The notes beneath the pieces were generated by a model. It saw nothing but the letters and a program-made list of their open reading frames with translations. It was not told where the DNA came from and searched no databases. A DNA stretch of 64,000 nt from Triglochin maritima (taxonomy: Eukaryota > Streptophyta > Magnoliopsida > Alismatales > Juncaginaceae). Each line of letters opens with the position of its first letter. Position 1 is the stretch's first letter. Below are positions 1 through 12,031 of this stretch, piece after piece. The stretch lies in the NCBI GenBank assembly GCA_963682175.1, contig OY821772.1, forward strand, positions 48,940,925 through 49,004,924, written 5' to 3'. The position numbers and the translations under genes were made by a program.

Positions 1-528
1 ATATTTTATAAGAGGATGGGTGAGTGCATGAAGCTTTGGGTGATTAATAAGATGCAACAAAAGAGCTAATTTACATTGTTCGGACAAAATGTCGGCGTTT
101 GTATGCGGTCAACCAAAAAGCGCTGGATTGAGTTAAGTTTAAAATTTATCAATGTTCGACTTTGGTTTAATTATCAGAGGGTCATGAGGCAAAAGTTATG
201 AGCAGATGATACACACAAAGCTCAGTTGTAGCTGATTGTTGAGTTATTTCCTTTAGTCAATTATTGCAATCCATAGGCCTATAAGGGAATCAAAGATCAC
301 ATTTTAGGTGTGAGACAACGCAGTTTAATCGTCAAGTTCACGATGTCACGACCATTAAAAGGGCCTAGAATTGTGAAATACAGACGAACTTTTGAAAAGG
401 AAGAAGTAAAACAAATTCAAGCATCATAAGAACAGAACAAATTCAGGTCCCAACAACATGAAATAACTAACAAATCCCAAAATCTGAATCCAATTCGAGA
501 AAAATAGATAGATGTAGAAGGGGTTTAC

Positions 529-551
529 CCGAACTCCACGGTCAGACGCAT
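529..551 (-). CDS. URM1: Probable first exon of a URM1-like ubiquitin-related modifier (partial)
   Basis: On minus, an ATG at 551-549 opens a 23-nt coding exon translating to MRLTVEFG plus the first bases of another glycine-type codon. It ends at a splice donor (GG then GTAAAC, intron from 528). Plant URM1 proteins begin with very similar residues (M-x-L-T-x-E-F-G-G-G). URM1 is a ubiquitin-fold protein that donates sulfur for tRNA wobble thiolation and can modify proteins. No in-frame ATG lies upstream back to the telo-box. The next exon is not recognisable in 1-528, so it should lie beyond the left edge. Only eight residues support the name; the promoter context fits a housekeeping gene. Confidence 0.42.
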
Positions 552-603
552 CCTCAAAACGTAATAGAAGAAGAGAACGAACGAACGAACGGATTCGGAC
601 GAG

Positions 604-673
604 AAACCCTAGAAAAAGTGAGAATCTTTCCCTCGCTTTTTAGTTGGATCTTCGCTGATTGGGCCCATGGGCC
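604..673 (-). promoter_or_regulatory. Site II / telo-box housekeeping promoter
   Basis: A palindrome of two site II elements, GGGCCCATGGGCC, lies at 661-673, and a telo-box AAACCCTA at 604-611. In plants this pair marks genes for ribosome biogenesis, translation and organelle function, and site II elements bind class I TCP factors. It sits 50-120 bases upstream of the minus-strand ATG at 551. The leader between holds a short GTTC repeat and no ATG. Direction is inferred from the exon at 529-551. Confidence 0.5.
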
Positions 674-2040
674 GTTATAACGGGCCACAGTAGTCCATTT
701 AGACCGCATCGTTAGATACCTCGTTGGTGTGCCTCATGTAATAACAAAATGACACTTTCTAACATTTTTGTTTTGGCACTAACGATGCGACGTTGGGATG
801 TATGTTTATATATTCACAAAAGATAATTCGAAACAAAACTTTGGATAATTATTGTTGACACTACAAGTGTGTCTACAAATTTCACATGTCGTACTGTCAC
901 GACGTGTGAGTCCGTTGCTGTGGTTCCTAGATATGGATTCGGTTGATCCGTTGCTATAGTTCCTGGATATGGATTTGGTTGATGTCTACTTCTCTTCATT
1001 TCTTGTGGCAAGCAATTTGCAGGTGGGTGTGGGGTTCTAAAATTTGCTAATGGTATAAGTTCTTGGAGTTTGGTGGATTATTGCGTGTGTTAGTTTGACT
1101 TGTTCCTGGAAATATTATTTAACTTGTTTGAGATATGAAAGTGTTATTTATAAATATCTTGTTTCTATCATTTTTGTCCACAAATATGTGAGGTTTGTAT
1201 GAATATGAAATAGCACAACTTAATTTGATTTTTATCATTTGAGAACTTATATAATTTTTATATGCTTTTTCAACATCCTGAGAGTAAAAACTAAACAAAC
1301 GTATGAAAATGTAATATGAACCTTCGGTTTTCGTTCACTAGAAATTATAAATATAAAAAAAAAAACACCAAGAAACAAATTCACATTCATATTCCGTCAA
1401 ACATTGCCAAACACTACGGAAGATCTTCAAATGAAACTTTTGGAACGAGTGATGAACTATCACCATCATGCAGGTTTAGAGTTAACATCTCATTCACTAT
1501 TTCACTTATAGGACAAACACAGGTGGAACTCTATCTCGTTGAATTACTTTCATTGCAACCAAACTCTAAGAGCATTCCAATCCAAATACATTGCATGCAC
1601 AAGTTCGAAGTTCCACATGTAACTTCACCTTTACCCACACTACGATCGGTCCCATCCACAAAAAGAAACTTCGCCACTACAAAACCACACGGCAACTTGT
1701 TCCATCAAAAAAAGTTGTTGTTTTTAATCAATATATATTTGTGTCCCATCTTAAATTGTTAGCACGTCCCTCTTAACATGCAAATCAGCAAAAGTGATTA
1801 CCATAATTCTTCCCCACCGATTTACCGAATCAGACACTACTCCTTTATCCGTCAAAAGCGATGGATACATTTTCACATCATCCACGGTAGAAAAGGAAAG
1901 TGACATGAATTATGAAACCAAACACCAAACAGATAAGCAGAACAGACAAAAAGTCTCATAGTCAAATTCTTAAATTAGCAACACGAAAATACAACCCTAA
2001 ACCCTATCATCACTAACTACATCAGTCATGTAATTTAAAG
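674..2040. other. Intergenic, AT-rich
   Basis: No supported gene. Reading frames such as 1316-1762 have biased composition, no recognisable domain and poly-A runs. The right part (about 1800-2348) is probably the 3' flank and untranslated region of the TCP gene. Confidence 0.5.
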
Positions 2041-2348
2041 ATCCCTCTAATCTCTCTTCCACTACACACCATCCAAATCCAACCAAACCAATCCTCCGGT
2101 TAAAACAAAATGATATCCACGTGGCAAGCCAAGAGGGTCGGTGCGGTCCCCCACTTCATCGTCACGTCCCAACATAGTTAGTGGTCCCCACGAGGACTCT
2201 TTTTCGTTTCCTCTTGGGCCGTGGACCTCCATCACGTGCAGGACCCACCACCACCCAACTCCCACCCTGCACGGACCACGAAGCTGCCACCCACACCCAA
2301 ACCCAAACCCAAAAAAAACGAAAATTAAGAACAAAAAAACCTAAACCT

Positions 2349-3227
2349 CTACCCTGATGATTTCTGTTGCACCTCTTCAACTGATTCCTGTTGCTGCTGT
2401 TCTTGTTCTTGGTTGGAAGTAGTGGTGGTGTTGGTCGAACTACTCATGAACTGCAACTCCTGCTTTCCTCTCTCCGAATCTTCTCCTCCGTGGGTTCCGG
2501 CAGCGACGACTTCGGCGGTGAAACCGCCGACGTGAGTGGAGGCGAGGTTGACCGGCACGGCGGAGAACATCGTCGCCGGGGTGATATTGACGAACTGCGT
2601 TCCAGGCTGGAACGCCGTCCAAATCTGCTGCGGCGGCTGGCTCGGCCCTGGCGCTCCCGGCGGCATCATCCACAGCCTCCCCGTCCACATCGGCATGGCC
2701 ACTGGAGCCAACGCCGCCGCCGTCGACGCCAACCCTAGAGTCTGGTGGTTGTGGTAGTTGGGAACGGGTTGGAGTTTCTTTCTTCTTTTGGAAGGGTCCC
2801 TCTCCTTATCCTCCTCCCCTTCGAGGGGGCACATGATGGAGGAGGGGGACTGGGTGGGGACTCTAAGGGTCCCACCGACGGACATGGCGATGGCCGGGAT
2901 GGTCCCCGTGCCGGTGGCGGCGATTATGGCCGGCTCGGCGTGCTCAAGAAGCCAACGAATGGTCTCGCCGTCGGACTTGTGGCCGAGCTCGCGAGTGAGT
3001 TGGAAGATCCTAGCCGCACACGTGGCAGGCATCCGGATCCTACGGCCACGACCCTCGACTTTGGTGTGACGGTCTTTGGTCCTCCCCGCTGCTATCTTGG
3101 CCACTACCGGTTGGGGTCTCTGTTCCGGCTCGGGTTTGGGGATGATGGCGGTGGTGACGTGGAGGGATGCGTCCTCTTCGTTCCCGTGCTCTTGCTCTTG
3201 CTTCTGGATGGTGGAATCGTCGTCCAT
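2349..3227 (-). CDS. Class I TCP transcription factor, TCP9/TCP19-like
   Basis: Intact single-exon frame of 292 residues. Residues about 51-107 form the non-canonical bHLH TCP domain, starting [13 protein letters not shown] and including [20 protein letters not shown]. Its class I signature is the short basic region and the helix ending [13 protein letters not shown]. The run after it ([15 protein letters not shown], about 111-125) matches the TCP9/TCP19 clade, as does the near-C-terminal [16 protein letters not shown] motif (about 30-35) precedes the domain, a basic SKRRKK stretch is at about 146-151, and a Gln/Glu-rich tail closes the protein. TCPs are nuclear dimers binding GTGGGNCC and promoting growth and cell-cycle genes. 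The start chosen is the first ATG giving this N-terminus; the leader upstream has no competing in-frame domain. This is the only complete host gene seen in the window. Confidence 0.93.
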   Translation of the reverse strand: MDDDSTIQKQEQEHGNEEDASLHVTTAIIPKPEPEQRPQPVVAKIAAGRTKDRHTKVEGRGRRIRMPATCAARIFQLTRELGHKSDGETIRWLLEHAEPAIIAATGTGTIPAIAMSVGGTLRVPTQSPSSIMCPLEGEEDKERDPSKRRKKLQPVPNYHNHQTLGLASTAAALAPVAMPMWTGRLWMMPPGAPGPSQPPQQIWTAFQPGTQFVNITPATMFSAVPVNLASTHVGGFTAEVVAAGTHGGEDSERGKQELQFMSSSTNTTTTSNQEQEQQQQESVEEVQQKSSG

Positions 3228-3530
3228 GGTTGGAAGGAGAGGAAGGAAGAGGGTGTTTGTGGACTAGTGGGGTGTGGTTGGAGAGGAGAAGGATTGGGTT
3301 TGGGTTTGGGTTTGAAAGTGGTAGTAAAGACGTGCGTCCATCTGCGAGCGAGCGAGCGAGCGACCCACCAACACTAACAACAACAACAACAATCCCTTTC
3401 GTCTTTCCCTCCCACCTTAAAAAAATTCGCTCTTTTGCCATTAACCCCTCCCAACGTTTTGCTCTTGCTTTTCAGTCCTGCTCCTTTTTTCACATAATCA
3501 ATCGCTTTCCCATATAATAATAATCTGGAG
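3228..3530 (-). promoter_or_regulatory. TCP gene leader and core promoter
   Basis: Upstream of the minus-strand start lie C/T-rich leader sequence, a GCTC tetranucleotide run (near 3345-3362), a GTT run (near 3375-3392) and, near 3505-3525, an AT-rich TATTATTATATGGG-like box that could be the TATA element. Transcription start is not defined by sequence alone. Confidence 0.4.
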
Positions 3531-3874
3531 CTTGGAAGCATGTCGCTCTTGTAAACTAGAATGAGTTTTGTTGGATTGATATTTCAAACCTAAGTACAAG
3601 TAGAGTACAATGATAACCAATAATCCCTAATGTTATTGTAGAACAAGCAACATGTGTTGCTTAAATAAGACACTCCTATGCCATGTATTCGCTCTCCATG
3701 AGATCGTTTAAGAGCATGTCCTGGTTAGTTCGACTAGTTTTTTTCTTGGTGCAATTAAAGTCTGCTTGTATAAGGGTATCCAGTCGTCTGCTCGTATTCC
3801 AAAATATTATTATAATCATAACGACTATACTGGTGTTTAATTATGCACAAGTGAGGAATATATACGGTGTAGTT

Positions 3875-3983
3875 GTGGGTCCAACGGTGCAGTCGTTGCC
3901 ACTTAAAAACAAAACTGGCTCGGGTGTCAGCGGTTGGGGCATGAGACTTTTAGATCCGACGGTGCTGGTGCACGTGGGCCCAC
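3875..3983. promoter_or_regulatory. Two TCP-binding-type sites upstream of the TCP gene
   Basis: GTGGGTCC at 3875-3882 and the perfect palindrome GTGGGCCCAC at 3974-3983 fit the class I TCP consensus GTGGGNCC. The second overlaps a G-box CACGTG (3971-3976). They lie about 650-760 bases upstream of the TCP start codon, so autoregulation is possible but unproven. Confidence 0.4.
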
Positions 3984-4498
3984 TGGAAGTTCGATGACAG
4001 CTGGACTGATGGGACCACCGAAAGGCCTATGTAAGTGGGCTCCGTGGACCACGCGGACCCCAAAGTCGCATCTCCACTTTAAGTCCTTAACTATTGTTAA
4101 TTCCAATATTTTGTTACCCCACTCATCCAACTACTTCCCATCACTCAACAATGCGACGGGGTACTGTATCACATCTAAAGATACGGACTTGTTTGTGTGG
4201 ACCAAGTACGTGACGGATCCCAGAACAAACGATCTTAATTTTTTAAATCTTGATTTTTTTCGTATTTTCTCCCAGATCTCAATCTCTAAAGTCTAAAGTG
4301 TTTGATTTTGATTTGGAAAATGATTTGCTCACGTTGCGTCCCAGATGTTGTCTGACGTGGTCAGTCTAGTCAACAAAGATTAATAAAATCACATATTATT
4401 TATTTATTTTAAGTCACATCACACGCACGCGTAACTGTACAATATTTGTTTTCCACCATACATATTTTAACAAAACCTTTTATTCTTCTCAAAACATT

Positions 4499-5560
4499 TC
4501 ATTTTCCATCATTTTCTCCCTGTGGAAGGCAAGATCGGTAAGAGAGATGCCGAGGCAGACAAACGCGGGAATTGATCTTCAGGGAGGTGGGGACGCCGAC
4601 GTCATCGCGGTAAAGTTGGTCAGCGGGGAGGGGGAAGAAGTAGTCGGTGTTGGAGCCGGTCCCAATGTGAGGAGGATGATGAATGTGGTTCTTTGTAGTT
4701 GATTTAAGTTTTTTGTAAAGTGTTTTTGGGGAAAGTTTGATTTTTGTGGTTGATTTGGAGTTTTTGTTTTGTTCTATGATTGACTGATCTTGATTTTTTG
4801 GAAGTGTGGTTCGTTTTAGATGATTTAGGTTTTGTGTCAAAAACTTTGGGAAAATTTTGGTTCTTTGTGACTAATTTAAAGTTTTTGGTTTCTTCTGTAA
4901 TTGATCGATCTTGGTTTTTTGATGTTATTTTGGAAAGTTTGTTTCTTTAATGCCCTTTCTGTCTCGAAAGTTTGGTTATTTTTCTTTGATTTCGGTTTGT
5001 GATGTTCTTGTCTAAAGTTGGTTTGTCTTTGATATTAGTTTTTTGGGTTTTTTTTTTCTTCCACGGAGTTGGGTTTGGTTTCGTATTCTTAATTTCAACT
5101 TGGGTTGTTTAAAAAGACAACCAATAAATAAAAATGTCAAACGCATATGATAAAAAATGACAAACTCATACTTCAAAATGACAAATCACTGCTTAAAAAG
5201 GACAAACCCTCGACATAGAAATGACAATCTACCTAATTGTGAAAAACAAACAAAATCATACTTAAAAAGGACAAACTGTTACATCTTTGACCTTGATTAG
5301 GAGAGAGTTTGGGCTAAACCCTTGTTTAGAGGGTGATTAGCTTGTGGAAGCCAAGATGTGGATGTGATGGGGTATGGAGGGAGGTGTTTGATTTGATGGT
5401 TTGGGATGGGTAATGGATTTTGGGGGTTTCGGTTTGGAAGAAAACCAACATTTTCTTCTTCCATTCTTCTCTTCTTCTTTTCCATTGTGATTCCTCACTC
5501 CATCTCAAACTCTTCTCTTCTTCTCCTCAGCTTCCACGTCCACCTTCGAGTGGAGCTCCG
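4499..5560. other. Unassigned; exon-like island then T-rich sequence
   Basis: 4540-4700 is more GC-rich than its surroundings and open on both strands (a short plus frame from 4548, and a 113-residue minus frame). No protein family is recognised. 4700-5100 is T-rich like a plant intron. 5110-5280 holds a loose repeat of AAAATGACAAA-type units. 5460-5530 is a pyrimidine tract ending in CAG, like a splice acceptor. Possibly remains of a gene, not resolved. Confidence 0.25.
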
Positions 5561-6480
5561 GCCTGTAGCAGCACAGAGGTGGAGGAGAAACGCGACGTGG
5601 TGAGGTGCGTGTGCGTGGCGTGACCGTTGTGGCTTCCAACGTCAAGTGATCTCCGGCGTGCTCCGTTTCACGTTGAGGTATGTCGGCTTAATAGTTTGGT
5701 TTTGTTGCTCACCACGTTGGTGGGAAGTTGTTGTTGGTCGCGGGAGGTCGAAGACCTCGTTGGCGACGAGACACAATGTCAAATCCTCGGCAGGCGCGAG
5801 GTTGCTGTCGACCAACGGTCGACCGGTTTTACTATTTTGCATGACTTTAACCAACATCGGTCGAACGATGTCATGTGGCGGTCCACGAGTTGTACGTGTG
5901 CTGGTTGGTCGGAAGCTTTCCTGTTTGTTTTCGGTCGAACGTTCCTAGTTTATGGTTCGACCGGAACTTAAGCGAAACTTGATATTACTGCATGTTGTTC
6001 GACCGATTATATATATTGTACGACAGTTACTTGACTTAGCCTATTATGATGACCCTCGTAGTTTTCGGTTGATCAGGACCGCTGAGTCGGTAGACAGAAT
6101 AAACTTCTGTGATTTTGACCAGACTCTGGATTTTGACACCGTATTCGGTCAACCAGTTTTAGATTGTTGTCAGACTGTTTGTACTTAAGTGATGTGCAGA
6201 GAGTTCGACCTTTGCAGACTTTCGGTCGACCGAAACTATTGGGAACGGTCGATCGGTTAGGTCTTTTTCGGTCGACTGTTTGTGTGTAGAACTGAATTCC
6301 TGGTCTTTGTGGTGTGTCAACGGAAACTCGTGTCCTCGCTTAGAGTGTGAGCGAGGAGGTGATGACGGGTACGTTGCTCCCGCCTGCACAGAGACCGTCG
6401 TGTGGATGAGTGTGGCCACTTGGGTCACGCCACCTCCCTTGATGGACCGTGGTGTGATGTGTTGTTTCTTTGTTTAAAGA
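5560..6480 (+). repeat. Probable LTR remnant with CGGTCGACCG-type motifs
   Basis: This stretch carries CGGTCGACCG (near 5831 and 6225) and many half or altered copies (GGTCGAAC, GTTCGACCG, CGGTCAACC). In texture it resembles the reverse complement of the Tekay LTR at 40468-42385. No coding domain, PBS or TG/CA ends were found. The LTR assignment is inference from texture only. Confidence 0.3.
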
Positions 6481-7049
6481 AACTTAAATTTGTGACATAT
6501 CGTTCCAAGAAATAATTTAGGTTTATGATTCTTTAAATACTTACTTTCCGTAAGAAACATTTCTACAGCAATCAAAAAAATCACTTTGATAAGGTTATAA
6601 AAGAACATTTTTTTAGAACCGTAATAGAACTATCAAAGTGGTTGAAAAATTGAATAAGTGACTACTCATCCATAAGATTACTTTAACAAATCCAGATTGG
6701 AATAAATATCAACGTCCTTCGATTTTCCCTCTCAAGTTGTAACTCAGAAAGTGGTGAGGAATAATGATATTTTACTGTATCATTCTTTCGAAACCCAGAG
6801 AGTGCAATTAAATAATTTCTGGAGAAAATATGTTTTCTATGAACCTGGTGATAAGTGTCCGATCACACCCGATTTATTTGAGTACTCTACTGACTACTGT
6901 ACAGGTTGGTTTGGACGAAAATTATGCTCACAACAAACCCAATCGACTGAGCTTTAAAACAAAGCAACAGTCAAGTATTAACAGAAAAGAGTTATTTTGT
7001 TTATGACGACCGTAAATAAACCTAAGAGCGCCCACATTGGGGTGCATAT
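6481..7049. other. Intergenic, AT-rich
   Basis: No supported gene. A possible transposon end (GAGCGCCCACATTGGGGTGC near 7026-7045) lies just left of the hAT MITE; no partner end was found. Confidence 0.35.
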
Positions 7050-7292
7050 TAGGGTTGTGCATTACCCGGTCCGATGCGATTTTTTGGACCGGTCCGGGTT
7101 TCGGTCCGGACCATGTTGAAATTTCGGTTTCGGACCAATTAGGTTTTTGTTTTTTATATTAAAAATTCCGGTCCTCGACCGGACCGAATCGGTATGTTTC
7201 GGTCACCGGTTCGAACTCATCCGGTCCGGTCTTCGGTCCGAACCCTGGAGAAAATCTGGTATGGTCCTGTCCGGACTGGATGCTCACCCGTA
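7050..7292. mobile_element. hAT-type MITE with GGTCCGGACC repeats, copy 1
   Basis: 243 bases. The left end TAGGGTTGTGCAT and the reverse complement of the right end, TACGGGTGAGCATCC, form a terminal inverted repeat of hAT type. They are flanked by GTGCATAT (7042-7049) and GTGCGGAT (7293-7300), an 8-bp target duplication with 6/8 identity. The interior is built from CGGTCCGG/GGACCGG motifs. No transposase, so it needs a helper. Same family as 37837-38113. Confidence 0.72.
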
Positions 7293-7300
7293 GTGCGGAT

Positions 7301-8633
7301 TTTGCGGTATTTTTTTAATATGGTTTTTTTATTTCTTAATTGTTGTGGGATCCATTTTATATTTTGTATTGATTTTTTCAAAAATCACCATGAATCTTAT
7401 TTTCTTATATTCTAGGGATAACAACCATATTATAAATATTGTATTTTTTCGAAATGCTAGAATTTCATTAGTCGACTCAAATGAGACAATTACCAAATTT
7501 GAAACGGTTATATTCTCGTATAATACATTTCAAACACTTATATTTTCAAATATCTGAAAAAATTATATCAATTTTCATGTTTTTACGGTTTTTATGTTCA
7601 GAACTTCTACTTCCCAACTTATTATATTCTCAATTTTCTCTTTTTCAGATATTTTATTTTCGATTTATTATTTTCCAAAAAAATTATTTGTAAAATGCAA
7701 GAAATGGGTAAAAGTAAAGTGAACAATTGATTTGACAACAATAACTTTTATTATCATTGTGGTATAGAAGATGAAAGAAAAAAATGTTGATAATTATTGT
7801 GAAGTAAAAAAGCTTATCGTTACATAAAAATAAAACTACGATGATATTTTTTGAAAATAATGATTGTGTGCGCGTAATGTCCACTAGCTTTCCCAAACTT
7901 ACCTCAAAAATCAATATATCTCTTTCCACCGTATAATCACGATTTTTATCCACCAACGCCGAACTCCATTTTAACTCTCCCCAAATTTTCAATACTCTAT
8001 TTCATTCACATTATTTATTTTTACCTCGGTTTTTATTTTTTCACAATAATCGACAAATTATACAATAAATTATTTTTACAATTACATAATCCAATTAAAT
8101 AACAAGTATTACTATTAAAACCACAAAAACATTATTGATAATTAATAATTGACAACTACATATTCCAATAATTAAAGCTTAAATATATTAAAATACATAT
8201 TACAATTTTAAAATATTAATTAACCTAAATTAAAATTTTAAATGATTAACAGAAAATTTAATTTAGATAAATGTGAAATAGTTTAAACATAAAATATAAA
8301 AATATGATTTACAGAAATCAAATTTTAACATAAATAGATATTAAAACAAATTAAAAAATAAAAAATACCCAACCTCCCCAGCCCCACCTATCGGGGTGCA
8401 CCCTTGGGGGCAGGTCTCGACCTAAGATCCGTAATCATTACCCAGACGACCTGATCATGAGTTCTCTCTCTTCTCTATTTTTCAAATCAACTTTTTCTTT
8501 CTATCTTCCATATCAATTTTCTCTCTCCCGAACTCTTTTATCTCTTTTTCCTACAGTATTCACCTATTAACCACAACTCATATATCTCCTCCACGTTATT
8601 TCGTGGTTAATCTTGGGGGGAAAATTAGAATAT

Positions 8634-8665
<32 letters not shown>

Positions 8666-9249
8666 TGAAATACATGAATTCTCTAGTGAGCCCATGACTT
8701 AATTTTTCTAAATTAAGTTCCCACAATATCTACTACTCGTTTCAAATTGTAAGGTAGATTAAGGAAAAAACGGTTATGCTAATGAATGATGAGATTAACT
8801 GTAAATAAGATTCAATGATGAGATTGTAGGGGGGTTTAAATCAAATTTGATGAGTTATGAGTTCAATAGAACTTGATCTTTTTTAAATAATTAAAAACAT
8901 TAAAACTAAATTTACAAAAAAAATATATATATTCACGTGAACAGTGCATGACCGGGTCTTCGACCCGATCCTCTGGACGACCGGGTGGGGGGAGGGGGCA
9001 CGACCCAAACGGCTGAAAGAAAATAAAAGTTATTTTGTTAGTGATTACCGTACGAATAATAAAAATACACGAGAAAGGGGAGAAGAGGAAGGTCCCAGGT
9101 GTACACTGGATCAAAACAACAACCTTATCCTTACAGTAACAAATTAGTGGATACAAAGGGACCACCTGCCCACCACCCCACTGGAAGTAGCATATGTATT
9201 TATGGCGTTTTTCCCGCACCAATCAAATCAAATCCAATCCACGTACTGA
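7301..9249. other. Intergenic AT-rich stretch with a TA microsatellite
   Basis: No gene recognised. A (TA)13-type microsatellite occupies 8641-8667. Two GC-rich patches (8380-8430 and 8945-9010) look like transposon ends but could not be paired. Confidence 0.4.
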
Positions 9250-9589
9250 GAGCTGCGCCCAGGCAGTTCCGGACGCCATGCTTTCTCTCTCAGCCACGTC
9301 AGCTTCTCTCTCTGTCACGTCAGCACAAACCAACCCCCCTACAAAATCCTTAACCATTACTCAATCCACACAGTCAGGCTACAGTATTTGTTGCCACGTC
9401 ATTATTTTTATTCTTCTCTCCAAAACTCTTTCAACAATCAACAAAATATATTAATAATCATTATCGTAATTATTTAACATCAACAATTCATTCGTTTTTA
9501 ATTAACATTTAATTAAAAAACACGAAAATATTATTAAAATTAAGAAAACCACAAATTAATAAATTTAAAATCTAAAATTTAAAATTTAG

Positions 9590-9880
9590 GACCTGTAGTA
9601 TGCGTGTGACTCAAAAAAGACGAGATGAAATTGGATCGAGGCTTGGACTTCTCAGTCATCGAGGAGATACAGTATGCGCGTGACTCACAAAAGACAAGAC
9701 GATTGGATCGAGGCTTGGACTTCTCAAGCATCGAGGACCTACAGTATACGCGTGACTCACAAAAGACGAGACGATTGGATCAAGGCTTGGACTTCTCAAG
9801 CATCGAGGATCTACAGTATACGTGTGACTCACAAAAGACGAGACGATTGGATCGAGGACCTACAGTACGCGCGTGACTAC
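9590..9880 (+). repeat. 72-bp tandem repeat, about four units
   Basis: Units begin GA(C/T)CTACAGTATACGCGTG and run 72 bases (74 in the first). They share the core GGCTTGGACTTCTCAAGCATC; the fourth unit is shortened. Because 72 is a multiple of three the repeat stays open as 24-residue units, but no start or domain supports a protein. It lies between the left end and ORF1 of the Harbinger element, where related copies have CACGCGTG-type repeats. Confidence 0.85.
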
Positions 9881-9979
9881 TTCAATATATATACCACAAC
9901 CACCTCTATTCCAATCTTACTTCTTCCACCATAATTCTCTACTCACCTCTACTCTCTACACACAATGTCATCTTCATAA

Positions 9980-11134
9980 GGCAATGGTTCACCAGATTAC
10001 CGACGATCTCCACGTCGTCCACCCCCAAGCCAACACTTTTTCCCTTACCAAAATGTTCCACAACCAGGATTCCACCCGTTATACCAAAGCCAATTTACCC
10101 CACAACCAGGATTCCACCCGTCCCACCAAAACCAATTTTTACCACACCCAGGGTTCTACCCACACAATCAATACCAACCGCCAACTCAGGAAGAAGGGCA
10201 AACCCAATTCCCAATGGGTATGTATACTCGCCTCCTAAGTGGCGAAAGTAGTGGAAATGCAAGCCGCTATACAATTGATGTGCATGACGAAATCGCGACC
10301 CAGGGAACACGCAAAACTGCGACGATGAGGTCGCAAAAAATGTGGTCCGCACAAGAGGATCAACAACTTGTCTCGGCTTACATGGTTGTTAGTGGCGATG
10401 CTGTGGTTGGGACAAACCAAAAAATAAAGTCCTTCTGGAAACGTGTGGAGCGCATCTACAATGACTCAAGCGAGCCAGGTGTAGTAGAGCGTAACGATGA
10501 ATCATTGAAGGGGCGATGGAGGCGTACATTGCCATCTGTGAACCAATGGGTCGGTTGCTTCGACCAGGCGGTGCGGAGGAAGAGAAGCGGTTACAACGAG
10601 GACGATATCATCAATGAAGCGCACATCATCTTCGAACGAACACACAACGCCAAATTTCAGTTCATGCATGTTTGGCTTTTGTTACGCAGGTACCCAAAAT
10701 GGGAGTCTGTTGCGCTTGGAAATACCACCGGAAACGTCGCTGCAGAAAGTCCGGAGAGTTTTACCAGCGGGAAAAGAAAAAGCACTGACGACGATGGGAG
10801 TAACGCAACACCGTCAGCAGATGAAATGGTATTCGAAACATGTGCTCGTCCTGAAGGTGTTAAAAAAGCCAAAAAGAAGAAGGGGAAACAACCATTTCAG
10901 GCACAACTTGATCCTGAGATGTTAGAACTGGGGAAACAAATTGAATATAGCGCAAAAGTAAAAGAGGAAAAATATTTGCGTTACGAAGAACGGCTGGAGA
11001 GGAAACGCATTGAAGCTGAGGCGAATTTCCAAAGGGAACTGAACAGCAAGAAACTTGATGTCCTCTTCGCTCTAATGAAGAAGGAAAACAAGGACGAATT
11101 CGATAAAGAAACACTTGCTGAACTCAAAGAGTGA
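9980..11134 (+). pseudogene. PIF/Harbinger ORF1, Myb/SANT-like DNA-binding protein
   Basis: The frame is open from 9980 to the stop at 11132-11134. An N-terminal Pro/Gln-rich region has repeats of PQPGFHP (10050-10150). A Myb/SANT-like trihelix follows, starting near 10335 (W-S-A-Q-E-D...) with the later tryptophans typical of this family. Next come a Lys-rich stretch (KKAKKKKGK, near 10863) and a charged coiled-coil tail (about 10950-11120) like the NAM-associated C-terminal domain. Plant annotations often mislabel this family as 'glutathione S-transferase T3-like'. ORF1 acts with the DDE transposase in end binding and nuclear entry. The natural start seems to be ATG at 9965, but its fifth codon is TAA (9977-9979) where CAA would keep the frame open. 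The first later ATG in frame is at 10215, which would skip the Pro/Gln region. Confidence 0.75.
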
Positions 11135-11672
11135 GCTAAAACACAATGATATCTGTAGGTGCTTATGTTTTCAATATGTCTGTGGTAGTTTATCAGTATT
11201 TCGTATTATGTATTTGTATCCGTAGGAGGACTGTATTTTCTTTCTTTATTTCTGTTGTATTTCGTATTATGTATTTGTATTGTATTTTGTTTCCCTAATG
11301 TATGAGTATTGTACTATTATTTCTTAATTTTTTTATTTTTTTATTTTTAAGTAAGTCAAAAAATATTTAATTAATTATAAAAAAAATTCTAATTATTTTA
11401 TAATACCTAATTAATTAAAATCTATTTACCTATTTAATACATTATCCTAATTATTTATAAATAATATTTATTTTTAAAACAACAAAAAAATCTCGGACGA
11501 ATGGGGGGGAGCACGTGGCCCCCCACCCGGGCGCCCAGGGTGGATTCCCAGGCGGCATACCACCCGGGAATCCACCCAGGACGTCCCGCCCTTGGTGCGC
11601 CCTCCCGTTAAGGGAGGGCTGCCCGGGCGCCCCAGAGGGCGCCCGGGCAAAGAGCACCCGTTAAGGGTGCTC

Positions 11673-12031
11673 TAACTCCCCAAGTTTCCATCCGAATCTG
11701 GCGGATGGAGTTCATTCTACAACTCCATGGAATTATACCTGGTGATACTGTTTGTGTTATTCAACAGTTAGATTTAAATGCGTCTTACTATGTATCATTG
11801 AAATTATGAATATGAGGTAGGATTGGTCATCAAGCATTTAAAAAGCATATTTTTGGATCCGATTGAGTCCACAAGGGCTATAGAAACATGGTGATGTGTA
11901 AGTTTTATTATTTACTCTTGCGCTGCAAAAATCAGAGCGCAAAAGTGCGATTATCGACCTTCGAAATAAAAGGAGGGTTCAAATTTACCAATACCAAATA
12001 ATGGATCATTCCTCTCAATAGCATATTTTTT
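11673..12031. other. Short spacer between Harbinger element and MULE
   Basis: No gene recognised. It ends in TATTTTTT (12024-12031), the left target duplication of the MULE. Confidence 0.5.

Larger units (their letters stand above)
9250..11672 (+). mobile_element. PIF/Harbinger-type element with ORF1 only
   Basis: The left end GAGCTGCGCCCAGGCAG is preceded by TGA. The right end, read inward, begins GAGCACCCTTAACGGGTGC and is followed by TAA, as expected for TWA-type duplications. Left subterminal CACGTCAGC repeats (9293-9330) are shared with the elements at 21702, 24448 and 39340. The right GC-rich end with GACGAATGGGGGGG (near 11497) is shared with 39340-40126. It carries the Myb/SANT-like ORF1 but no DDE transposase, so it is a deletion derivative. 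The exact left boundary is inferred from alignment with the element at 24448. Confidence 0.68.

Noticed and set aside
1316..1762. 148-residue plus-strand frame
   Set aside because: Low-complexity Lys/Asn start from a poly-A tract, no domain, no promoter context.
2391..3517. Several long plus-strand frames across the TCP gene
   Set aside because: They are shadows of the GC-rich minus-strand TCP coding sequence. None has a recognisable domain.
9590..9880. CRISPR-like or repeat-protein reading of the 72-bp repeat
   Set aside because: Units are directly joined with no unique spacers, in a plant transposon. The open frame follows from 72 being divisible by three.
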